Part shown: piece after piece, positions 1-7,410 of the stretch
How positions within the stretch are numbered: the stretch's first letter is position 1
Layout: each line of letters opens with the position of its first letter
NCBI GenBank assembly: GCA_016550485.1
Contig: JABXGV010000181.1
Span: forward strand, 1 to 35,229
Direction of reading: 5' to 3'
Source: an archaeon
GTDB taxonomy: Archaea; Asgardarchaeota; Hermodarchaeia; Hermodarchaeales; Hermodarchaeaceae
Length of the DNA stretch: 35,229 nucleotides
Program-made: the position numbers and the translations under genes
The notes under the pieces: generated by a model
Seen by the model: only the letters and a program-made list of their open reading frames with translations
What the model was told of the DNA's origin: nothing
Database searches by the model: none

Positions 1-1
1 A

Positions 2-925
2 TTATCAAATTCTACCGTCGATGCTATTAATCATGCAAATGTAGTTCAAATATGTCCAGAGTTATTCCTGGGTGCGTGTGCTGAGCTAAACGATTCCAGC
101 GAAGATTTTTCAGTAGTAGTGCGCGGTGCTGAACTTGATGTATTAGCATCGATGAAGGGGCTTCCCCTAAACCTGTCTCATCCGAATCTACTAACAGGCG
201 CATTTGTGGGGTGCGTACTAGCTAGTGAATTTAGTGTTGAAACAGGTGACAATATAACACTAACTTGGGAATCAGCCTCGGTAACATTGGAATGTCTACA
301 AATCTTCGAGTCTCACCAAACTCATGATTTTGAAATACTCATATCTATGTATCATGCAAGGCAACTAGCTCCATCATTTGGTGTAAGCTATTCTCTAATA
401 GAACTAAAACTAAATGACCCCACACAGGCTGATAGCACAGCAACGTCTTTAGAGGCTACGGTACCTGGAATCCGTGTATTGCCAGAGCGTGCAATGAGCA
501 AGTATATTGAGCTAGTAACCGCCCAACTATTTGCTATTTTATGGGCATTGGGGCTTGTCATATCACTAGTAATGGCAATTGGGGTCTATTTTGTTATGCA
601 AAATACTGTTGAAGAAAGTGTCTACGAAATTGCTGTGTTACGCGCATTAGGATCTCCACGTCGAGATATTATTACTCTAATCCTCGCCCAAGCGCTTCTC
701 ATTGGTACAGCCGCAGGAATTCTTGGTGTTGCAATAGGAGTTGTCCTTGCCGACTCCATTAGTATATTCGTTACGTATATTCTGGCTGGAACGTACATCG
801 CTCCGTATTACCTACCAATCAATTTGATCGCGGCTGCAATAGCTGCTATAATTAGTGGAGTAATTGGTGGATTACTTCCTGCATATCGTGCAGCAGCCAC
901 TCCACCAGGCATCGTTCTTCAGTAG
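2..925 (+). CDS. ABC transporter permease, FtsX/MacB type (C-terminal part, 5' truncated)
   Basis: The reading frame is open from the left edge, so the start lies outside the window; 307 residues are visible. The first ~170 residues look like the end of an extracytoplasmic domain. Three hydrophobic segments follow at about visible residues 175-196, 222-249 and 270-295. The stretch between the first two, with EIAVLRALGSPRRDI, is the typical FtsX-domain motif, and the protein ends with GGLLPAYRAAATPPGIVLQ, also typical (PAxxAAxxxPxxxL). Such permeases pair with a LolD/MacB-type ATPase to move lipoproteins or other substrates, or to transmit force to the cell envelope. The partner ATPase is not visible and would lie upstream. 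The family call is firm; the substrate is unknown. Confidence 0.85.
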   Translation, partial: LSNSTVDAINHANVVQICPELFLGACAELNDSSEDFSVVVRGAELDVLASMKGLPLNLSHPNLLTGAFVGCVLASEFSVETGDNITLTWESASVTLECLQIFESHQTHDFEILISMYHARQLAPSFGVSYSLIELKLNDPTQADSTATSLEATVPGIRVLPERAMSKYIELVTAQLFAILWALGLVISLVMAIGVYFVMQNTVEESVYEIAVLRALGSPRRDIITLILAQALLIGTAAGILGVAIGVVLADSISIFVTYILAGTYIAPYYLPINLIAAAIAAIISGVIGGLLPAYRAAATPPGIVLQ

Positions 926-977
926 AACATCGGAGGTTAGCTAAACGAAGACCACACAAAAATCCTTCTGGGATAAT

Positions 978-2603
978 TTGCAGGCAATTGTAACAGTCGC
1001 TGCGATTCTGTTGTGCATTGGTCTGAGGCTGGTTCCTGCCCTTGTTTTAGCAGCTCCGTACCTTCCTGATCCTTGGGTACATATTGCAAAGGCGGACAGT
1101 ATTCTGCAGTGGGGGCACTTTGACATTTGGGGGGATTATGCAGACCACTGGCCAGGTTTGAACATGCTCATCGCGCTCATCTCAAGTTTTCTCGGAATAG
1201 ACACTATACTAGTGGGACAATTTCTTATCCCGCTTTTATGCAGTCTTTCTCTCATCTTCTTCTATCTACTAATCCGTCGACTCACAGGGAGTGGGTTAAT
1301 TGCCCTAACCAGCCTTCTGTTATTGGGGTTTGCAAGCCCTCTGACTCTGATAATGGGTACTACGTACAAGGAAGGATTAGCCCGGCTTTTTCTATCAGCT
1401 ACACTCTTCGCTTTCGTTATTCGTTCGCCAAGTCGTGTTTCAACTGTCTTGCCTGTGATACTCTTCGTAGGGGTAACAATACCAATTCATCATCTTACAT
1501 TTCTTGTGGCAGGCACAGCTCTGCTCTTTGCTGTAATTTCCACTCAGATATTCAGTCTTCGTCGAGGGGAGCTAACGCGTTGGTCATGGCTCTTTCAGAC
1601 GCTTAGTTACTTCTTCGTCTTCGCCTTCGCTCTGATATACTATATCATGTTTAATTGTGTTGGATTATTACCGGTGGATACCACCAACCTTGTTGTAGGA
1701 CTGTTTGCCTATATCGTTCTTTTTGGAGCGCTTAACCTTCGCCGGCTCCTAGCCACTGGTACTACTACCGATCTCAAACTCGTACTTGGTGGGCTAATGA
1801 TCGTCGCAGTGGTCGCGCTACTGGGGAGCCTTATCTTTCGTCCAATTTTCCCGCTTACAGTACTCCCGGCTTCAACCCTCCTATTACTCGCTCCTATGCT
1901 AGCAACAATCACTCTTGCCTGGATGGGCCTAGCATCCATCGACAGGCTTTCAATTCAAGCTAAAATCCTCCTCTCCTCATGGATGTTCGCGCTCTTTGGA
2001 GTATCGTTTTATGCATTCTTCAGCGGGCACTCATCAATCAACTTGATTCTGACTTATCGATTGTTCATTTTTGCACTTGCACCTTTATCTGCCTTGGCAG
2101 GTATTGGCGTCTTCGCATATGCCGCTTCTCATCCTCGACGGACCCGCATCGTCCAGGCAGGTTTAATCATTGGTCTACTCGCAGTACTGCCAGTCACCAC
2201 GCTCGCCTTTAATCGAGACCCATTCTTTGGTTACGGCTGTAGTGTGACCCCGCCAATCCAAGCTAGTAATCAATGGTTGGCAGCTCATGCACCAACTGGT
2301 GCAGTAATCATTGGTGATCATCTCTTTACATATTATCTCGAATACTATTTAGAGCAAAATACAGACATTGTTGGGGGAATCCAGTTGTTTGTGGGAGGAG
2401 ATTATGACACACCCTTCACATTCGCTGGGGTCCATAAGTACATGAAAGAAAACGGTTTTTGGCTGCCTTCTGGTGTCCAGTGGACACCTGTGGATACTGA
2501 TATTGTGGACTGGCTTGCCACTCATGCAACCATAAGTCTAGTCTTCAATAACGGTATTGTACAACTCTACCGTCGTAACCAAGCTAGCTACTCTGTTCTT
2601 TGA
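978..2603 (+). CDS. Multi-pass membrane protein, GT-C glycosyltransferase-like
   Basis: About 541 residues, mostly hydrophobic, with roughly a dozen predicted membrane segments and a soluble C-terminal ~100 residues. After the first membrane segment comes DPWVHIAKADSIL, then HWPGLN. This Asp-x-(Trp/Tyr)-x-His plus Pro-Gly layout recalls the first external loop of GT-C enzymes such as the AglB/Stt3 oligosaccharyltransferases, so a role in transferring sugar from a lipid carrier is inferred, not shown. The epimerase facing it fits a glycan-related pair. The start is uncertain: TTG at 978 has no ribosome binding site, whereas a GGAGG at 932-936 sits 8 bases before an in-frame ACG at 945. The end overlaps the opposite-strand epimerase by 20 bases. 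Confidence 0.6.
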   Translation: MQAIVTVAAILLCIGLRLVPALVLAAPYLPDPWVHIAKADSILQWGHFDIWGDYADHWPGLNMLIALISSFLGIDTILVGQFLIPLLCSLSLIFFYLLIRRLTGSGLIALTSLLLLGFASPLTLIMGTTYKEGLARLFLSATLFAFVIRSPSRVSTVLPVILFVGVTIPIHHLTFLVAGTALLFAVISTQIFSLRRGELTRWSWLFQTLSYFFVFAFALIYYIMFNCVGLLPVDTTNLVVGLFAYIVLFGALNLRRLLATGTTTDLKLVLGGLMIVAVVALLGSLIFRPIFPLTVLPASTLLLLAPMLATITLAWMGLASIDRLSIQAKILLSSWMFALFGVSFYAFFSGHSSINLILTYRLFIFALAPLSALAGIGVFAYAASHPRRTRIVQAGLIIGLLAVLPVTTLAFNRDPFFGYGCSVTPPIQASNQWLAAHAPTGAVIIGDHLFTYYLEYYLEQNTDIVGGIQLFVGGDYDTPFTFAGVHKYMKENGFWLPSGVQWTPVDTDIVDWLATHATISLVFNNGIVQLYRRNQASYSVL

Positions 2604-3531
2604 GAGTTTTACTGAGCCCCTGCGATATATTGTGCTGCGCTTTGAATTGGAGATGGTGTTGCATCCTTTCTACAGCCGCCACACTGTGATAAATGTCACC
2701 GGTACGTGTCTTCTCAAAGACAATTTCCGAGGAGCCTCTTGGGTTTTGTCTCTGAACCTCCTTTGCTAGCTCCAAGATAGATAATGGCTGTCCAGTTCCT
2801 ACATTGAAAGGCAGTGTATCCCTTATCTGATATGTAGCAGAGCGGATCATTGCCTCCACTACATCTTCAACGAAAATGAAATCTCGAGTTTGGTGCCCAT
2901 CTCCAAAGATAACTAGCGATTCACCATTCAAGGCTCGGTGAATGAAACTACCTACGACACCAGCTTCGCCCTCAGCTAGTTGTCGTGGTCCGTATACATT
3001 GAAGAAGCGGAGAAGCACTGACTCCATAGCATTGTTTAGGGTGACCGTTTGGCAGAATAGCTCCCCAGCGACTTTACTGGCTCCATAGGGTGAAAGTGGG
3101 TTTCTTGGGGCGGTTTCCGGCGTAGGCACTTGGCTGGGCGTACCATAGACCGCGGCGCTAGACGCAAAGACTAGCCGCCGCGCTTCCGCTTTGATTGCGC
3201 TCATAATAACATTGAGTGTACCTGTAACGTTTACATCATGATACAGGCGCGGATTCCGCACGGACTCCGCGACCTTTGTCGCGGCGGCTAAATGAAATAT
3301 GACGTCAACGTCTCTGCACGCCTCCTGCACCTCTTCTAGGTTCCTGATGTCGCCTTCAATCAGGGTAAAGGATTTGGATTCCAGCGCGTCTTGCAGGTTT
3401 GAGGCGCAGCCAGTCGACATATTGTCAAGGCCCACCACCGTGTACTGGCGCTGCAGCAACGCATCTACCAAGTGGCTGCCAATGAACCCGGCGGCACCCG
3501 TGACCACCGCCCTAAGCCGAGATTTCACCAT
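2584..3531 (-). CDS. NAD-dependent sugar-nucleotide epimerase/dehydratase (GalE-like, extended SDR)
   Basis: A 315-residue protein. The N-terminal Rossmann motif is TGAAGFIGSHL (GxxGxxG); further on are DIRN and HLAAAT, the catalytic region SSAAVYG, then the YGASK motif (YxxxK), and a C-terminal FNVGTGQPLS. These mark the extended short-chain dehydrogenase family that interconverts UDP-sugars (UDP-glucose 4-epimerase, or a related 4,6-dehydratase). The substrate cannot be read from sequence. I chose the ATG at 3531 over an upstream in-frame start at 3576 because an AGGTG (minus strand, 3540-3544) lies 8 bases before it and the Rossmann motif then begins about 10 residues in. It converges on the GT-C-like gene, suggesting surface-glycan or sugar-precursor metabolism. 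Confidence 0.88.
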   Translation of the reverse strand: MVKSRLRAVVTGAAGFIGSHLVDALLQRQYTVVGLDNMSTGCASNLQDALESKSFTLIEGDIRNLEEVQEACRDVDVIFHLAAATKVAESVRNPRLYHDVNVTGTLNVIMSAIKAEARRLVFASSAAVYGTPSQVPTPETAPRNPLSPYGASKVAGELFCQTVTLNNAMESVLLRFFNVYGPRQLAEGEAGVVGSFIHRALNGESLVIFGDGHQTRDFIFVEDVVEAMIRSATYQIRDTLPFNVGTGQPLSILELAKEVQRQNPRGSSEIVFEKTRTGDIYHSVAAVERMQHHLQFKAQHNISQGLSKTLKEQSS

Positions 3532-3564
3532 TCGGATAACACCTTCACTGTCAAGCCCGCACGA

Positions 3565-3584
3565 CCTACTTATCATTTTTCCCC
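3565..3584 (-). promoter_or_regulatory. Probable BRE/TATA promoter for the epimerase gene
   Basis: On the minus strand this reads a purine-rich GGGGAAAAA followed by TGATAAGT, which resembles an archaeal BRE plus TATA box. A transcript starting about 25 bases downstream would begin just before the ribosome binding site at 3540-3544. Inferred from pattern only. Confidence 0.4.
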
Positions 3585-3610
3585 TCGCCCGCGCCCAGCC
3601 CAGAGCGGGG

Positions 3611-3626
3611 GAAAACCCTTAAAAAT
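3611..3626 (+). promoter_or_regulatory. Probable TATA promoter for rps19
   Basis: GAAAACCCTTAAAAAT is the only A/T-rich block in a C-rich intergenic stretch and has the look of BRE plus TATA. It lies about 50 bases before the rps19 start. A short inverted repeat (TGGGAG 3638-3643, CTCCCA 3651-3656) follows in the presumed leader. The gene would thus be transcribed alone, not within the large ribosomal operon. Confidence 0.45.
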
Positions 3627-3676
3627 CCCAGCCCACATGGGAGAGGCAGCCTCCCACGCGGAGCCGTGACCACACC

Positions 3677-4081
3677 ATGGCCAGGAAATTCAAATACCGC
3701 GGGCACGACCTGGACACCCTCCAGCGCATGCCCATGGACCAATTCATCCAGCTCCTCCCGAGCCGCCAACGCCGCAGCCTCCGCCGCGGCCTCCCACCCC
3801 GCCAGCGCAAGCTCCTCGAACGCCTCCGCAAAGCCCACCAAAGCACCAAACGCAGCCAAAAACCCGCCGTCCGCACCCACAACCGCGACATGATCATCCT
3901 CCCCGAAATGGTCGGCATGACCATCGCCATCCACAACGGCAAAGAATACCTCCCCCTCACCATCACCGCCGAACACATCGGCCACTACCTCGGCGAATAC
4001 GCCCCCACCAACAAAGCCGTCCGCCACGGCAACCCCGGCATCGGTGCGACCAGGGGAAGCCAGTACGTACCCCTTAAATGA
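3677..4081 (+). CDS. rps19: 30S ribosomal protein uS19 (S19p)
   Basis: 134 residues, the normal length for archaeal uS19. The conserved core is plain: NRDMIILPEMVG, then NGKEYLPLTI, GHYLGEYAPT, and the C-terminal HGNPGIGATRGSQYVPLK. The protein binds the head of the small subunit near the tRNA sites. In most archaea rps19 sits between rpl2 and rpl22; here rpl2 is absent and 3.3 kb of unrelated genes separates it from rpl22. Its codon use is unlike the other ribosomal genes of the window: third positions are almost all C, or A in the two-fold purine codons, with G and T rare. That bias matches the C-rich + strand of this stretch, so it may be a local strand effect or a sign of transfer. Confidence 0.95.
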   Translation: MARKFKYRGHDLDTLQRMPMDQFIQLLPSRQRRSLRRGLPPRQRKLLERLRKAHQSTKRSQKPAVRTHNRDMIILPEMVGMTIAIHNGKEYLPLTITAEHIGHYLGEYAPTNKAVRHGNPGIGATRGSQYVPLK

Positions 4082-4100
4082 GACGTTAATCTAATAGATA

Positions 4101-4119
4101 AACACTATATTATATAGGT
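4101..4119 (+). promoter_or_regulatory. Probable TATA promoter for the LAGLIDADG gene
   Basis: AACACTATATTATATAGG is a strong A/T block in the 94-base gap after rps19, about 60-70 bases before the ATG at 4176. It overlaps the left arm of an inverted repeat (4115-4122), which could make the promoter an operator-controlled one. Inference from pattern. Confidence 0.4.
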
Positions 4120-4161
4120 TAGCTTACGCATTGATTAGTTATTATACCCACTTCTAACCTA
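4115..4161. repeat. Inverted repeat TAGGTTAG / CTAACCTA between rps19 and the LAGLIDADG gene
   Basis: Arms at 4115-4122 and 4154-4161 are exact reverse complements of 8 bases, 31 bases apart, between the TATA-like block and the start codon. The downstream LAGLIDADG/HTH protein has several putative DNA-binding domains, so this could be its own operator; alternatively it forms an RNA stem in the leader. Confidence 0.5.
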
Positions 4162-4175
4162 ATTTAGGGTACCAA

Positions 4176-6032
4176 ATGGCGAAAGAAACAGCATTGTTCA
4201 CGTTATGGGATTTGCCTTCTGAATTGCTGTATGTCTCTCTCAAGACAGATTTCTCGAAAGAGTTCTTTACCAGACTTCAGGATTTCTACTCAATTAGTAC
4301 GATTGCCAGTAAAACAGAGGTTAGTTTTAGCACCTTCACTAAGTGGTTAAGAAAGAGTGAGGAATCTGGTGACCCTTTCTTCATTCGCCTTGATTCATTC
4401 AGAAATCTAGTAGAAATGTTAAAGGAAAAAACTAGTTGGGATGTATCAAGAGAAGTATTAGAAAGGCATGTTCGTGCACTCCGAGGTTACAGAGGATCTA
4501 AAATATTATGGAATCCAAATCTCCCTTTCAAAGAAAACAAAGATTTAGTAAGAATTGTTGTACACCTCATCGGAGATGGATATCTACCAAAAACTGTTGG
4601 TTCAGCAAGAACACCTTCTTATACAAATGGTAACGAGTTTCTTCGAGAACAATTCCATCAGATATTTTCACGAGTTTTTGGAGATGTTACTGATTGTACT
4701 CGGAGCTATATTGACAGAAGCGAGAAGGGACGATCCTATGTGGCTTTTGCTAAGTGGTTCGGATATCTAATTCGTTATTGGTATCCAGATGCCCGGTTTG
4801 ATGAATTACAGGGATCCTTACCTTCATCGTTTCTGACTTTACCTTTGCAGTTTAAGGCTGAAATGGTGCGGACGTTTGGGGATGATGATGGGCATGTGGG
4901 GGCGCATAGTATTCGGTTTACGTCGGGGGGTGCGACGATTCTTGAGCAGGTGCGGTCGCTGGTGTTGGAGTTGATGGAGGCGACGTTGTCGCCAGAGGCG
5001 TTTGGGGGGTTGGTGGGGTCGGTGGGTGAGGTGCGGGCGTGTCGGTCGTGGTTTATTTTGGATGTGTTTCGGCCGTTGTTTGGGTGGTATGCGGAGCATG
5101 TGGGGTTTTCGCATCCGGAGCGTGCCGAGCGGTTAGAGTTTCACTTGGCTTGTGATGTGGCGCATGTGGAGCGGGGGTTGGATGGGTTTGATCTGGATTT
5201 TCTGGTGTTGGTGGGGTTGGGGAAGGCGGGGTCGGTGGGTGATGTGGCGCGTCGGTTTACGGTGCGGGAGGATTTCTTGTTCCCGGTGGTGCAGCGGCTT
5301 AGGAAGTTGGGGTGGATAAGGAAGACGGAGAAGCGGAAGTTTACGACCTATTATCAGACGACGATGGCGGGTCGGCAGTTTCTGGAGCGGGTGTTGGGTC
5401 GCAGGTGGGAGGTGGGGGATCGGTTGGTGGTGTCGAACGAGTTTGTGGGGCGGTTGCGGGGGGAGTTGTTAAAACGGTTTGAGACGGTGGCGGCGGTGGC
5501 GCGGGCGGCGGGGATTCCGGAGACGACGGTGCGGGGGTATCTTCATGGGGGTCGGCAGTGGATGAGTGGGCGGTGGGTGGTGCGGTTGGCGGAGCTGGTT
5601 GGGTGGGGGGTGCGGGAGGTGGGTGATGGGGTGGTGGTGGCCTTTGGTTCGGGGTTGGCGCCGCGGTATGAGCAGTGTGATTTCTTGGGGAAGGCGTTGA
5701 TGAGTTATCGGTGGTTTAGTGTGGGGAAGGTGGGGTTTGCGGGGTGGCTGGGTGGTCGTCGGCGGGAGGTGGTGCGGGAGCGGCGGTTGTTGGATGATGG
5801 GTTTGCGGAGAAGTTGAAGACGGCGGGGGTGATTCGTGTGCGGATTCTGGCCTTGGCGGAGGCGCGGGGTGGGGAGGTGTCCTTGGAGGCGTTGAGGGCG
5901 GATTCGGTGTTGCGTCAGCTGGTGTCCGATAGGCATGCGGCGTATTTGGCGGATCGGATGGTGAAGCTGGTGAATCAGGGCGTCTTTGCGCGGGTGAAGC
6001 GGGGAGTATACCGTCTTGTGGAAGCGGCTTAA
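4176..6032 (+). CDS. Free-standing LAGLIDADG homing-endonuclease-like protein with several HTH domains
   Basis: 618 residues. Two LAGLIDADG-like motifs are visible, VRIVVHLIGDGYL at 125-137 and EMVRTFGDDDGHV at 229-241, each with the acidic residue expected to bind metal. Around them are an N-terminal helix-turn-helix (about 38-60), a winged helix (340-407, ending in TTMAGRQFLE), a second HTH (435-475, with AGIPETTVRGYL) and a C-terminal winged-helix-like region (545-615). No intein splice motifs and no host exons are visible, so it is a stand-alone gene. Activity is unproven: such proteins cut DNA at homing sites or become regulators. Base composition changes abruptly near codon 226: before it the gene is A/T-rich, after it the + strand is heavily G-rich with few C. 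It ends 4 bases inside the convergent DUF457 gene. Confidence 0.75.
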   Translation: MAKETALFTLWDLPSELLYVSLKTDFSKEFFTRLQDFYSISTIASKTEVSFSTFTKWLRKSEESGDPFFIRLDSFRNLVEMLKEKTSWDVSREVLERHVRALRGYRGSKILWNPNLPFKENKDLVRIVVHLIGDGYLPKTVGSARTPSYTNGNEFLREQFHQIFSRVFGDVTDCTRSYIDRSEKGRSYVAFAKWFGYLIRYWYPDARFDELQGSLPSSFLTLPLQFKAEMVRTFGDDDGHVGAHSIRFTSGGATILEQVRSLVLELMEATLSPEAFGGLVGSVGEVRACRSWFILDVFRPLFGWYAEHVGFSHPERAERLEFHLACDVAHVERGLDGFDLDFLVLVGLGKAGSVGDVARRFTVREDFLFPVVQRLRKLGWIRKTEKRKFTTYYQTTMAGRQFLERVLGRRWEVGDRLVVSNEFVGRLRGELLKRFETVAAVARAAGIPETTVRGYLHGGRQWMSGRWVVRLAELVGWGVREVGDGVVVAFGSGLAPRYEQCDFLGKALMSYRWFSVGKVGFAGWLGGRRREVVRERRLLDDGFAEKLKTAGVIRVRILALAEARGGEVSLEALRADSVLRQLVSDRHAAYLADRMVKLVNQGVFARVKRGVYRLVEAA

Positions 6033-6595
6033 GTAGATGGGGTTGAGCTGGTGAGTATCTGGCGGACTCTTGTTGGAAGGGTTGGATAAGCTTTAGCAAT
6101 TGCGAGGGCGAGGAAGGTAATGAAGAGGGTGACGTCCAAGGGGTCCAGCAGTAGGGCGGTGCCGGGGGCGGTCACTTGTGTGAGGGGGGCGAAGAAGGGT
6201 TCGATTACGAGCTGGGGTATGAGGTGGGTACCGGTGTTGACGAGTAGGATGTAGATGTTGAGTTGAACAGAGAGGGTGATGAGTGGCCAGAGGAGTGCGA
6301 CGTAGCCGCCGAGGAGGTCAAAGAGGGTATGGCTTAGCAGGCAGAAGGAGGCGAAGAGGGCGGGCTCGTAGAGATGAGGGTACCAGTTACGTGCTGTTAA
6401 AACAAGGGCGATGCAAATCGGTAGTAGCGTGAGTAGTGAGTGGAACGCTGCGCGGTGTAGTCCTAGGAAGATGTCGAAATCTGGGAGTACGGCGACCCAG
6501 CAGAGTCTTAGTATCCATTTGGGTTTCTTGGCGAGGGGGAGAGCAAGGAGTCCAGAGAAGGCTATGTGTTCCAGTAGTGACGGCATGAGAGGCAC
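6029..6595 (-). CDS. Membrane-bound metal-dependent hydrolase-like protein, DUF457/YdjM type
   Basis: 188 residues with about four to five hydrophobic segments. The family signature is recognisable: an early His (LLEHIAFS), LPDFDIFLG, then RAAFHSLL and SHTLFDLLGGYVALLWPL, giving the spaced His/Asp residues thought to bind metal in the DUF457/YdjM (LexA-regulated inner-membrane) family. The biochemical role of the family is poorly known. The gene is transcribed against its neighbours and converges on the LAGLIDADG gene with a 4-base overlap. Its coding strand is C-rich, because the + strand here remains G-rich. Confidence 0.75.
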   Translation of the reverse strand: MPLMPSLLEHIAFSGLLALPLAKKPKWILRLCWVAVLPDFDIFLGLHRAAFHSLLTLLPICIALVLTARNWYPHLYEPALFASFCLLSHTLFDLLGGYVALLWPLITLSVQLNIYILLVNTGTHLIPQLVIEPFFAPLTQVTAPGTALLLDPLDVTLFITFLALAIAKAYPTLPTRVRQILTSSTPST

Positions 6596-6630
6596 TTAAC
6601 TGACGAGCGAAAAAATGATTCTCATCTACG

Positions 6631-6647
6631 TGAAGGCTATGCCTTCA
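6631..6647. repeat. Short palindrome TGAAGGC-TAT-GCCTTCA
   Basis: Seven-base arms (6631-6637 and 6641-6647) with a 3-base centre, lying between the divergent DUF457 and Trm112-like genes. The position suits an operator or a leader hairpin. It shares the core AGGC..TATGCCT with the palindrome at 7301-7315. Confidence 0.5.
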
Positions 6648-6724
6648 TAGGCAATAGCAGACTTTAAGAAGGATTGCGGTTGAAGGAGGCTGGAATATAC
6701 CTAGTGTTTGCTGGGGGTTCGTTG

Positions 6725-7231
6725 TTGAAACCGTGGTTACTGAATATTCTGGCGTGTCCTATCTGTAAGGAACACCCCCTCACTGTTCATATCATACAAG
6801 TCGAGTCAAACGAGTTGAAGGACTCTGCGAGTTTGGCTAAGGAACTAGTAGTTCACTTCAAAAAGGGTGTGCTTTCCGAACCCTCTCTTGGACCGGTTCA
6901 CAATCTGTCAGGAAACAAAGATGTTGACAAGTGGCTTGCAGCTGCACGGACTGCCTTTGCTGGGCTAGCGAAGCAAAAGCCTTCGCCAAGTGCACTACAA
7001 CCTCTTGTTGATTTTCTTCACAAGCTTGAGGTTCTTGAGGGTGTTTTACGGTGTGAAAAGTGTAGACGGTTCTATCCGATTGGATCCCGTATTGTCGGCG
7101 TTCCTGAGTTGTTACCAGATACGCAGCGTGACAAAGAGGCAGACCTTGCTTTTCTAAGGAAACACAAAGATGTATTGCCAGAGAAATTACTGTCAGGCTC
7201 TAAACCTTTCACTCTAAAGTTAAAGGAATGA
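6725..7231 (+). CDS. Trm112-like zinc protein, methyltransferase activator
   Basis: 168 residues. It begins MKPWLLNILACPICK, the classic Trm112 start, and has a second Cys pair in LRCEKCRRFYPIG (about residues 117-130) followed by GVPELLPD. The two CxxC pairs should bind one zinc. Trm112 proteins stabilise and activate several rRNA, tRNA and release-factor methyltransferases. The ~90 residues between the Cys pairs form the usual helical insertion. I chose TTG 6725: it gives the family's standard N-terminus and has GGGGG at 6713-6717 seven bases upstream. In-frame upstream starts exist at 6674 (TTG), 6704 (GTG) and 6722 (TTG). The gene sits just before the big ribosomal operon, consistent with a translation role. 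Confidence 0.88.
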   Translation: MKPWLLNILACPICKEHPLTVHIIQVESNELKDSASLAKELVVHFKKGVLSEPSLGPVHNLSGNKDVDKWLAAARTAFAGLAKQKPSPSALQPLVDFLHKLEVLEGVLRCEKCRRFYPIGSRIVGVPELLPDTQRDKEADLAFLRKHKDVLPEKLLSGSKPFTLKLKE

Positions 7232-7245
7232 ATGGTTGAACAGAA

Positions 7246-7255
7246 TTTTTATATA
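7246..7255 (+). promoter_or_regulatory. TATA box of the main ribosomal protein operon
   Basis: TTTTTATATA lies directly after the Trm112-like gene and is followed by no closer TATA candidate. Transcription would begin near 7275-7282 and leave a leader of about 130 bases before rpl22. Confidence 0.55.
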
Positions 7256-7279
7256 GGGCACACCGCTTCTCCCTCTTCT

Positions 7280-7410
7280 ACTCCGTCTTTCAGATGGGGT
7301 TAGGCATTATGCCTAGATTCAGCACCCCTAGTGGAAGGAACGTGACTTGTGGCGTTCTTTGCTCCTCGATGTTGAATCTTGTACGCGAGTGAACTAACCA
7401 GCAGTAGGTC
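7280..7410 (+). promoter_or_regulatory. Long structured 5' leader of the ribosomal protein operon
   Basis: The stretch between the presumed start site and the rpl22 ATG has no ORF of note but can fold: a palindrome TAGGCAT-T-ATGCCTA at 7301-7315, and an 8-pair stem AAGGAACG (7335-7342) with CGTTCTTT (7353-7360), one G-U pair, 10-base loop. A leader of this size suits feedback control by a ribosomal protein. The boundaries are inferred. Confidence 0.4.

Noticed and set aside
119..925. Start of the FtsX-type gene at GTG 119
   Set aside because: The same frame is open to the left edge and the visible part lacks the N-terminal membrane helix expected for this family, so the gene is truncated by the window.
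3566..4027. 153-residue minus-strand frame across rps19
   Set aside because: Low-complexity Val/Ala/Asp/Glu translation antisense to a certain uS19 gene; it stays open only because of the strong base skew.
4839..5936. Long Arg/Pro/His-rich minus-strand frames inside the LAGLIDADG gene
   Set aside because: Artefacts of the G-rich + strand; repetitive composition with no family features, antisense to a gene with recognisable domains.
4176..6032. Intein or group I intron interpretation of the LAGLIDADG gene
   Set aside because: uS19 upstream is complete and no flanking extein or exon halves, nor intein splice-site residues, are visible.
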